NCBI GenBank assembly: GCA_009924725.1
Contig: RFRA01000007.1
Span: forward strand, 1-15,169
Reading direction: 5' to 3'
From: Actinomycetota bacterium
GTDB taxonomy: Bacteria > Actinomycetota > Actinomycetes > Nanopelagicales > Nanopelagicaceae
DNA length: 15,169 bases
In this document: piece by piece, positions 7,879 through 13,715 of the stretch
Layout of the letters: every line of letters begins with the position of its first letter
How positions within the stretch are numbered: position 1 is the stretch's first letter
Made by a program: the position numbers and the translations under genes
Notes under the pieces: generated by a model
The model's database searches: none
The model's input: the letters and a program-made list of their open reading frames with translations, nothing else
What the model was told of the DNA's origin: nothing

Positions 7879-8277
7879 ATGCGCGGATACTTGGCTTTAA
7901 CTCCAGATGAGTTAGCTCAGCTCTTAAATGATGGTGAAATTTCAATTGATACCGCCTTTGTCCCAACGAGTCAGTTTAAAAGTATAAATCCAGAACTCGG
8001 CGAGGAAGAGTCGGAATATATCCTTTCTTTGCTGGCAGCTGAAGATTCAATTTCATATCAAGAAGATTCTGCAAAATTCTCATTTGTGTTAGCCGTAGAT
8101 CTAGAAGAATCACAAGTAGGGCAAGAATCTGAAGTCGAAGTGCAGCTAATTTCACCCATTAAATTTAGTCAGGCTGACTGCTTATTCGTCGGAGCTGCAG
8201 ATGATCATGATGGCGAACTAACTTGGTATGCGGCGCAAGAGATCGCGATTCACCTTCCTAATTGGCAGGTTACTTAA
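7879..8277 (+). CDS. DUF6912-family protein
   Basis: 132-residue, strongly acidic protein. The short N-terminal strand (MRGYLALTPDELAQLL) and the C-terminal signature GELTWYAAQEI (112-122) match the actinobacterial DUF6912 pattern, where a similar HELLWYATQEI ends the domain. The middle (about 24-100) is variable. There is no signal peptide, membrane segment or recognisable catalytic motif. An in-frame TAG two codons upstream fixes the ATG at 7879. Its stop TAA is followed directly by the pdtaS ATG, so the two are very probably cotranslated; the CpaE-like gene ends 37 bases earlier. Function is unknown. The coupling suggests a link to the kinase or simply operon compaction. Confidence 0.7.
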   Translation: MRGYLALTPDELAQLLNDGEISIDTAFVPTSQFKSINPELGEEESEYILSLLAAEDSISYQEDSAKFSFVLAVDLEESQVGQESEVEVQLISPIKFSQADCLFVGAADDHDGELTWYAAQEIAIHLPNWQVT

Positions 8278-9747
8278 ATGAGTCCGATCGAAAATTTGCT
8301 TAATGGCCGCAGCACATTATCTCCTGCTCAAATTTATCGGTTGCAAGAACTTATTGCTGATTGGCAGTTACTTACCGATCTATCTTTCGCAGACTTAGTT
8401 CTTTGGGTTCCGCTGCGCTCTGATGCGACATCTTGGCCAACTGGTTATGTGGCCATCGCACATATTCGACCTACGACTTCGGCAACAGTGTTTGCAAATG
8501 ACTTAATTGGCTCCGAAGTTACTTGGGGGGAACGACCTCGGTTAGATGAAGCGCTTTCTGGCGCTGATATCGTGCGAGATTCGGAACCTGAATTAATCGG
8601 TGAATTGTTAATTAAAGAAGAGACAATTCCAGTAATTCATGAAGGGCAAGTAATCGCGGTTATCTCACGCCATCGAAATGCTGAGCTAATGCGTTCGCCC
8701 AGCCGATTAGAACTTAACTATCGCGAGATTGCTAACAACCTTTACCGAATGGTTGTTGAAGGTACCTATCCATATCATGATGCGTCCTCGATTTTCGACC
8801 CAACTGCTCGTGTAGGTGATGGCCTAATTCGACTGGATTTAAATGGCGTGATTACTTATGCCAGCCCTAATGCCAGATCTGCCTTTAACCGAATGGGTTG
8901 GGGGAATGACTTAGAGGGCTTTAATTTGGGTGAAGTAGCGTCACAGGTGTCTGTACAACGTAATGAATCACATCACGAAGGAATTCGCAGTTCACTCAGT
9001 GGAAAATCTTTACGTCGTGCCGAAATTGAGAATCAAGGCGCAACCATTGATTTAATGGTGATGCCACTATTGCAAGGCGATGATCGAATTGGTGCGATTG
9101 TTTTGTTGCACAATGTTACCGAGTTACGCCGTCGTGAACGCGAGCTGGTAACTAAAGACGCCACAATTCGCGAAGTGCATCACCGGGTTAAGAATAATTT
9201 GCAGACAGTTTCAGCACTCTTGCGATTACAAGCTCGCCGTATTGAAGAGCCACAAGCAAGTGCTGCTCTCGAAGAAGCGGTTCGTCGTATAGCTTCCATT
9301 GCACTAGTTCACGAAACTCTTTCAAATAGCGCCGATGCCAAAGTAGCTTTTGATCAGGTGCTTGATAATCTGGTGATACATGCAGCAGATTTAAGTCCTC
9401 GCATGAGCGAAATCAACATCAGGCGGAGTGGTTCTTTGGCGGAAATTGATCCACGAATTGCCACACCACTTGCCCTAATTGTCACCGAATTAATTCACAA
9501 TGCTTTAGAACATGGATTAGCCGAAGAAGGAAACAATTTAGTTATTCATTGCGAACGTTTTGAAAGTAAAGCAAAAGTTACAGTTAGTGATGATGGCGCA
9601 GGTTTGCCAAGCGATTTCGATCTAGTTAATTCTTCTAATCTAGGGCTGCAAATTGTTAGAACACTGACCGAGAATGATTTACGTGGTCAGATTAAGTTAA
9701 CTTCAGGGGAGTCTGGCACCCAAGCCACCTTGGAGTTCCCGCTTTAG
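8278..9747 (+). CDS. pdtaS: PdtaS-like cytosolic sensor histidine kinase
   Basis: Soluble histidine kinase of the HisKA_2/HWE-like class; 489 residues. The N-terminal GAF-like domain (about 5-150, with ELIADWQLLTDLSFADLVLWV near 24-44) and the PAS domain (about 175-285, with GLIRLDLNGVITYASPNA) closely follow Mycobacterium PdtaS. The phosphoacceptor segment REVHHRVKNNLQT (298-310) contains H301/H302. The ATPase domain has ELIHNALEHG (404-413), DDGAGLP (438-444) and NLGLQIV (454-460). No membrane segment is present. In mycobacteria PdtaS phosphorylates PdtaR, an ANTAR-type RNA-binding antiterminator encoded elsewhere; PdtaR is not in this window. The start abuts the DUF6912 stop, and the stop overlaps that of convergent whiB1 by 4 bases. 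Confidence 0.94.
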   Translation: MSPIENLLNGRSTLSPAQIYRLQELIADWQLLTDLSFADLVLWVPLRSDATSWPTGYVAIAHIRPTTSATVFANDLIGSEVTWGERPRLDEALSGADIVRDSEPELIGELLIKEETIPVIHEGQVIAVISRHRNAELMRSPSRLELNYREIANNLYRMVVEGTYPYHDASSIFDPTARVGDGLIRLDLNGVITYASPNARSAFNRMGWGNDLEGFNLGEVASQVSVQRNESHHEGIRSSLSGKSLRRAEIENQGATIDLMVMPLLQGDDRIGAIVLLHNVTELRRRERELVTKDATIREVHHRVKNNLQTVSALLRLQARRIEEPQASAALEEAVRRIASIALVHETLSNSADAKVAFDQVLDNLVIHAADLSPRMSEINIRRSGSLAEIDPRIATPLALIVTELIHNALEHGLAEEGNNLVIHCERFESKAKVTVSDDGAGLPSDFDLVNSSNLGLQIVRTLTENDLRGQIKLTSGESGTQATLEFPL

Positions 9748-10013
9748 AACTGGTTTTGTTGTTCTTGCAGGCGAGCACGATTACGTGCTGCGCGACGCTT
9801 GAGTGCGCGGCGTTCATCTTCTGATAAACCGCCCCAAACTCCGGCATCCTGTCCGCTCTCAAGTGCCCAAGCCAAGCAGGCATCTTTAACAATGCAGCGG
9901 TTACAAACCTTTTTTGCTTCTTCAATCTGGGTAATGGCAGGGCCAGTATTTCCGACTGGGAAGAACAGCTCTGGATCTTCATCGCGGCAAGCAGATTGAT
10001 GACGCCAATCCAT
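9744..10013 (-). CDS. whiB1: WhiB1-type iron-sulfur transcription regulator
   Basis: Small Wbl-family regulator of 89 residues that holds a [4Fe-4S] cluster and, in mycobacteria, responds to nitric oxide and binds the primary sigma factor. The four cluster cysteines are C9, C37, C40 and C46. The beta-turn GVWGG is at 58-62, followed by a basic C-terminal DNA-binding tail (ERRALKRRAARNRAR). The N-terminus MDWRHQSACRDEDPELFFPV is nearly that of WhiB1. I choose the ATG at 10011-10013 over the in-frame GTG at 10023-10025 because an AGGTGG ribosome binding site lies 8 bases before it and homologs start MDWRH. It is convergent with pdtaS, as in Mycobacterium. Confidence 0.95.
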   Translation of the reverse strand: MDWRHQSACRDEDPELFFPVGNTGPAITQIEEAKKVCNRCIVKDACLAWALESGQDAGVWGGLSEDERRALKRRAARNRARLQEQQNQF

Positions 10014-10223
10014 AATTCCCACCACCTATCCCTGAAATCTCGCGTACAGAAGCCAGTTCCGTACCAATTAAGTAATTTGGTCTAGCTACGATCTTGATGT
10101 CGTAATGTGCTCATTCTCCCGTGCCTGAACCCGTATTACAAGGACATAACGCAGGGGATTTCCCGATTACAGGTGATTTATCTCGCGTGCATTTAAAACT
10201 TGACCGACTACACCAACTAAATG
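10014..10223 (-). promoter_or_regulatory. Upstream region of whiB1
   Basis: About 210 bases between whiB1 and the tRNA gene on the same strand have no credible coding sequence. It should hold the whiB1 promoter, long leader and ribosome binding site (AGGTGG, complement of 10022-10027). An inverted repeat TACGA-N8-TCGTA occurs at 10087-10104. I cannot assign -10/-35 elements with confidence. Readthrough from the tRNA is possible because no clear terminator follows it. Confidence 0.4.
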
Positions 10224-10295
10224 TGCCCCCGACAGGATTCGAACCTGTGCACCCGCCTCCGGAGGGCGGTGCTCTATCCCCTGAGCTACGGGGGC
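10224..10295 (-). tRNA. tRNA-Arg, anticodon CCG
   Basis: A full 72-nt cloverleaf can be drawn on the minus strand. The acceptor GCCCCCG pairs with CGGGGGC over 7 bp and the discriminator is A. The D-stem is GCTC/GAGC. The anticodon stem CCGCC/GGCGG encloses the loop CTCCGGA, giving anticodon CCG, which reads CGG arginine codons. A 4-base variable loop follows, then the T-stem ACAGG/CCTGT with loop TTCGAAT. The 3' CCA is not encoded (CAT follows the discriminator), so it must be added after transcription. It is divergent from msrA. Confidence 0.97.
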
Positions 10296-10330
10296 GCAAT
10301 GGCAAGGTTATCAGTAGCGCGGATATAAAT

Positions 10331-10376
10331 AATTTCTCAGGAGAGATTGATCGCAATTGATCTCGAATGAGAAATT
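10331..10376 (+). promoter_or_regulatory. Large imperfect dyad upstream of msrA
   Basis: The arms AATTTCTCA (10331-10339) and TGAGAAATT (10368-10376) are perfect 9-bp complements. Inside them GAGATTGAT (10343-10351) pairs with ATTGATCTC (10356-10364), including two G-U pairs on the RNA, around a CGCA loop. The two helices are separated by a symmetric 3x3 internal loop, GGA opposite GAA, in which every opposed pair is G/A. A direct repeat ATTGATC with a 10-base period lies within it. A TATAAA box (about 10324-10329) abuts the left arm. It could be an operator or an RNA leader; the short TTTT afterwards is a poor terminator tail. Confidence 0.45.
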
Positions 10377-10403
10377 TTGAGAGCTTACTGCCAGAATATC
10401 GCC

Positions 10404-10928
10404 ATGATTCAAAGCGCATACTTTGCAACTGGCTGTTTTTGGGGTGCTGAACGCCGTTTCTGGCAGTTAGCTGGCGTTATCGAAACAAGTGTTGGTTACA
10501 TGGGTGGAACTCGCCCAAATCCAAGTTACGAGCAAGTCTGTACTGGCGTGACTGGCCATGCTGAAATGGTTCATGTTCGCTTTGATGACGAGCAAATTTC
10601 CTACCAACGTTTATTAGAAGAGTTCTGGACGATGCACGATCCGACTTCACTAAATCAGCAAGGCGGAGATATTGGAACTCAATATCGCAGTTCAATTTAT
10701 GCAAATACGCCAGAGCAATTGGTTCAGGCCAGTAAGTCTCGTGAGCTATACCAAGAAGTTTTGGTGAACGCTGGTCTGGATCAAATTGTTACTGAAATTC
10801 TTAGCGCTGATGGCGTTGAATATTTCTTGGCTGAGGAATATCACCAGAAGTATTTGCAGAAGAATCCAAACGGATACGACTGTCATTCAAGCACAGGCGT
10901 TGCATTTCCAGTCGGAGTAGTTCTGTAA
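10404..10928 (+). CDS. msrA: Peptide methionine-(S)-sulfoxide reductase MsrA
   Basis: Repairs the S-epimer of methionine sulfoxide in oxidised proteins, recycled by thioredoxin; 174 residues. The catalytic motif is ATGCFWGAE with C11. C46 and C160 are candidate resolving cysteines, the latter in the C-terminal YDCHSS. Conserved family stretches include GYMGG (31-35), GHAEMVHV (51-58) and GTQYRS (91-96). I choose the ATG at 10404 because family proteins start a few residues before the catalytic Cys; an in-frame TTG 27 bases upstream has no support. The ribosome binding site is weak. The stop TAA shares one base with the msrB ATG (TAATG), so translation is coupled. Confidence 0.96.
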   Translation: MIQSAYFATGCFWGAERRFWQLAGVIETSVGYMGGTRPNPSYEQVCTGVTGHAEMVHVRFDDEQISYQRLLEEFWTMHDPTSLNQQGGDIGTQYRSSIYANTPEQLVQASKSRELYQEVLVNAGLDQIVTEILSADGVEYFLAEEYHQKYLQKNPNGYDCHSSTGVAFPVGVVL

Positions 10929-11341
10929 TGAGCGAGAATAATTATCCAGTAAAAATAAATGAAGCAGAGCTTAAAGAAAAGCTTGATCCACTTTCCTATG
11001 ATGTTTTGCGTAATGCTGCAACTGAACGTCCATTTACTGGCGAATACACCGATACCGACAAGGTTGGTGTCTACAAATGTAAAGCTTGTGCTGCCGAACT
11101 ATTCCGCAGCGAAACCAAATTTCATTCTGGATGTGGTTGGCCATCATTTTATGCGCCTTCTGCTGATGATGCGGTTGAACTTATTGAAGATCGCTCGCTA
11201 GCTCCGCGAATTCGCACCGAAGTTCGTTGTGCAGCTTGTGGCTCACATTTAGGCCATGTTTTTGAAGGCGAAGGCTATGACGTGCCAACTGATCAACGTT
11301 GGTGCATTAATTCAGTCTCACTGATTCTGGAAGATATTTAG
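10928..11341 (+). CDS. msrB: Peptide methionine-(R)-sulfoxide reductase MsrB
   Basis: Repairs the R-epimer of methionine sulfoxide and complements MsrA; 137 residues, full family length. The zinc site is formed by two CxxC pairs, C51/C54 (CKAC) and C101/C104 (CAAC). The catalytic Cys is C126 in RWCINS, and the likely resolving Cys is C69 in HSGCGWPSF. GSHLGHVF (105-112) is also typical. No signal peptide is present, so it acts in the cytoplasm. Its start overlaps the msrA stop by one base. Its TAG stop interlocks with the TAA of the convergent glycosylase gene over 4 bases. Confidence 0.97.
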   Translation: MSENNYPVKINEAELKEKLDPLSYDVLRNAATERPFTGEYTDTDKVGVYKCKACAAELFRSETKFHSGCGWPSFYAPSADDAVELIEDRSLAPRIRTEVRCAACGSHLGHVFEGEGYDVPTDQRWCINSVSLILEDI

Positions 11342-11982
11342 TAGTCCAGCCCGCGGCTTTCATGAACTGCTTGATAGCAATACCAGGCAACAACGCTTCG
11401 GTATGGATGTAACTTCTCACCCTTTGAATCTAAAGTTTTAGCTAGAGTCTCTTCTTTGTTTTTATGAATGATGTCCCAGCCTCTGCGCACTGCTAAATCT
11501 CCCGTGGGCCACACATTCAAGCGTCCCAGTTGAAACATCATAAACATCTCAACTGTCCAACGTCCGATGCCCCATAGCGAGGTTAACTTCTCATAAATCT
11601 CTTGATCGTCATGGATTTCATCGATCGTATCTATGGGAATTGATTTATCAATAACTGCGCCAGCCAAGCCCTTTATTGTGCGAGCCTTAGCACCGGAAAC
11701 ACCTATTTCGCGAAGGGCAATATCATCGAGTTTGATTAACTTTTTAGCGCTTATTGTCCCTTTGCAAAGATCCACTAGGCGCGCATGAATTGTTTCTGCA
11801 GCCTTTACGGCTAATTGTTGGGAGATAACTGAACTAACCAAGGACTCAAAATGAGTTTCGGTTGGAACACTTCGACCAATTGAGCAAAGTGGGCGACGAG
11901 CGATTAAAGGTGCAAACTTAGGATCCAACTTTGCAACTTCAGCGACAATACGTCGCATCTTTTGCGCTGAATGTACCGCCAT
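11338..11982 (-). CDS. AlkA-type DNA-3-methyladenine glycosylase (HhH-GPD)
   Basis: Base-excision-repair glycosylase that would remove alkylated purines; 214 residues. The HhH element is LTSLWGIGRWTVEMF (133-147), followed by the GPD segment WPTGDLAVRRG with the probable catalytic Asp D162. The helix containing SSVISQQLAVKAAETIHARL (50-69) is typical of the family. There is no N-terminal TBP-like domain as in E. coli AlkA, and no C-terminal four-cysteine cluster motif as in endonuclease III, so it belongs to the short AlkA-like group. It starts 3 bases after the stop of the DUF4389 gene and is probably cotranscribed with it. No clear ribosome binding site precedes the ATG. Substrate range is inferred from family. 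Confidence 0.88.
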   Translation of the reverse strand: MAVHSAQKMRRIVAEVAKLDPKFAPLIARRPLCSIGRSVPTETHFESLVSSVISQQLAVKAAETIHARLVDLCKGTISAKKLIKLDDIALREIGVSGAKARTIKGLAGAVIDKSIPIDTIDEIHDDQEIYEKLTSLWGIGRWTVEMFMMFQLGRLNVWPTGDLAVRRGWDIIHKNKEETLAKTLDSKGEKLHPYRSVVAWYCYQAVHESRGLDY

Positions 11983-11985
11983 AGA

Positions 11986-12585
11986 TTAAAGCGAGAAGGA
12001 AGGATATTCATCGGTTACTAAAATAAATGCGTAACCGTAAACTCGATTGAAAAAAGCCAAAATTCCGACCATTGCATCAGCGCACCAAACTGGATACTTG
12101 CCGCTGAACAAGATTGAGAACCAAGCAAAGAGGGTCAAGAAGATTCCATAAATTAAATAAATAATTCCCATCACATAAAGCGGAATTGCTAGAAACCATT
12201 TAAATAGTGGCTTTACTCGGCTCAATTGCGAACCATTGCCAACTTCGGGAAAAGTTATCTCAACAATGTCATTTTCTTCGATCGACGGATAATCGTCGGT
12301 CAGCAGAAGCGCGTATGCATTCACGCGAGTCTCGAGTGAAATCAAAGCGTGATTAAACGCCAACGCATAACTTGGGTAGATCCCGCGAAAAACTAGTGCT
12401 AAGAGGGTTGGTATAACAATCAAGCCGCCTAAGCCGTAACCCCAAGAGTCAGTTGATATTGAGCTGATTGCAAAAGCACTTACATAGATGGCAACTGGCA
12501 TCACAATAATTATTCGAAAGAAAGCAGTTAGGCGGTTGCGATCTTCGAGTTCAACTTGGATTAGAGTCTGAATTTGATTGCTCAT
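11986..12585 (-). CDS. DUF4389-family membrane protein
   Basis: Integral membrane protein of about 199 residues with hydrophobic segments near 22-41, 49-66 and 128-160. It carries an internal duplication. RGIYPSYALAFNHALI (67-82) leading to RVNAYALLLTDDYPSI (87-102) is mirrored by SGKYPVWCADAMVG (161-174) leading to RVYGYAFILVTDEYPSF (181-197). The C-terminal YPSFSL and the duplicated Y.LLLTD.YP pattern are typical of DUF4389. I place the start at the ATG 12583-12585; an in-frame TTG 27 bases upstream is possible but has no better ribosome binding site. It is upstream of the glycosylase gene (3-base gap) and divergent from lacI. Function is unknown. Confidence 0.8.
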   Translation of the reverse strand: MSNQIQTLIQVELEDRNRLTAFFRIIIVMPVAIYVSAFAISSISTDSWGYGLGGLIVIPTLLALVFRGIYPSYALAFNHALISLETRVNAYALLLTDDYPSIEENDIVEITFPEVGNGSQLSRVKPLFKWFLAIPLYVMGIIYLIYGIFLTLFAWFSILFSGKYPVWCADAMVGILAFFNRVYGYAFILVTDEYPSFSL

Positions 12586-12644
12586 AACTCTAAGGTAGTC
12601 CTTATTCTTCAAAATCTATTGCTTTTTTCCAAGTTACGGCCTAG

Positions 12645-12685
12645 TTTTTGCAATTGTTGCAGGAATTTACAGTTTCTTGCAGAAA
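12645..12685 (+). promoter_or_regulatory. Candidate promoter/operator of the LacI-family gene
   Basis: Two short perfect inverted repeats sit in the intergenic region: TGCAA-TTG-TTGCA (12649-12661) and TTTCT-TGC-AGAAA (12673-12685). A TACAGT hexamer (12669-12674) with TTTTTG 18 bases upstream could be a promoter, which the repeats would flank. LacI-family proteins often autoregulate through palindromic sites, but neither repeat has the usual central CG. Assignment is tentative. Confidence 0.3.
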
Positions 12686-12708
12686 GATTCATAAGACTAG
12701 GGGCAAAG

Positions 12709-13713
12709 ATGGCTGGCATTAAGGAAGTCGCGGCGGAAGCTGGCGTTTCAACTGCAACTGTTTCGCGCGCTCTTCGTGGCCTTGAGCATGTAAATCCGCA
12801 AACTCGGGCCAAAATTGAGGCAGCGGCCGCCAAATTAAATTACTCATTAACCGGAGATGGTGATCGGATTCGACCTGGCCGCACCAATAGCGTCGGTGTA
12901 GTCGCGCCATATATTTCACGTTGGTATTTCGCTCAAGTAATCAATGGCGCCGAGCAGGCTCTTCGGGAAGCTGGCCTAGATCTTTTACTTTACAACTTCA
13001 GCCAGATGAAAGGGCGTGAACGGTTATTTCAGCATCAGTTGCTCAAAGGTCGTGTTGATGCGCTAATCGTTATTAGTTTGCCGCCAACTGAAGAAGAGTT
13101 TGCCTCAATGCTGAGTTTGGGAATTCCGATCGCACTAGTTGGCATGGCCCATAAAGATTGTGCAAGCATCAAAATTGACGATGTTGCTGGGGCCCGCACG
13201 GCAACTCAACACTTAGTTAATCAAGGTCATAAACAAATTGGTTTAATGTCTGGCCGCCCCGATGACCCTTTTAATTTCTCAGTGCCACAAGATCGCCGCC
13301 GCGGCTTCATGCAGGTTCTAGCCGAAAGTGGATTGGAATGGATTCCTTCGCGTGAAGTACACGGTGACTTCACTATGAATACTGCTTCGCGTGCCATGGA
13401 TGATTTATTAGCTAGACCAAATCGACCAACTGCTATTTTTTGTGAATCTGATGAAATGGCATTCGGTGCGATGCAAGCAGCTAGGCGTCATGGTTTAAGT
13501 GTTCCTGATGATATTTCAATTATTGGTTTTGATGGTCATGAAATGTCAGAATATTCTGATTTAACTACGATCGAACAACCTGTGCAGTTAATGGGCGAGA
13601 TGGCTGCTTGGTCGATTATGGAACGCTTGCGCAAGCCAAGTGCCGAAGTGCCATCATTGGTACTACCAACTACGCTAGTGGTACGTAATTCAACCAAACG
13701 ACTTGAGGCTTAA
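12709..13713 (+). CDS. LacI-family transcriptional regulator
   Basis: 334-residue repressor-type regulator. The N-terminal helix-turn-helix is IKEVAAEAGVSTATVSRALRG (4-24), and the rest is a periplasmic-binding-protein-like ligand domain (about 61-330), with FCESDEMAFGAMQAARRHG and VPDDISIIGFDG typical of the C-terminal subdomain. I choose the ATG at 12709 because AGGGG lies 5 bases upstream and the HTH starts where the family expects; the open frame reaching back to 12574 is not coding. The hinge segment (about 46-58) contains TGDGD where most members have a PN..AR helix, although Ile56 occupies the place of the intercalating Leu. The effector is unknown. The next gene starts 2 bases after the stop, so it is probably a target or partner. 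Confidence 0.93.
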   Translation: MAGIKEVAAEAGVSTATVSRALRGLEHVNPQTRAKIEAAAAKLNYSLTGDGDRIRPGRTNSVGVVAPYISRWYFAQVINGAEQALREAGLDLLLYNFSQMKGRERLFQHQLLKGRVDALIVISLPPTEEEFASMLSLGIPIALVGMAHKDCASIKIDDVAGARTATQHLVNQGHKQIGLMSGRPDDPFNFSVPQDRRRGFMQVLAESGLEWIPSREVHGDFTMNTASRAMDDLLARPNRPTAIFCESDEMAFGAMQAARRHGLSVPDDISIIGFDGHEMSEYSDLTTIEQPVQLMGEMAAWSIMERLRKPSAEVPSLVLPTTLVVRNSTKRLEA

Positions 13714-13715
13714 CC

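Noticed and set aside
10111..10428. Open frames on both strands across the tRNA region
   Set aside because: They read through a perfect tRNA-Arg cloverleaf and into msrA; no family resemblance.
12574..12708. Upstream extension of the LacI-family frame
   Set aside because: The extension is Cys/Leu-rich and unlike the family, while the ATG at 12709 has an AGGGG ribosome binding site and sets the helix-turn-helix at the N-terminus.
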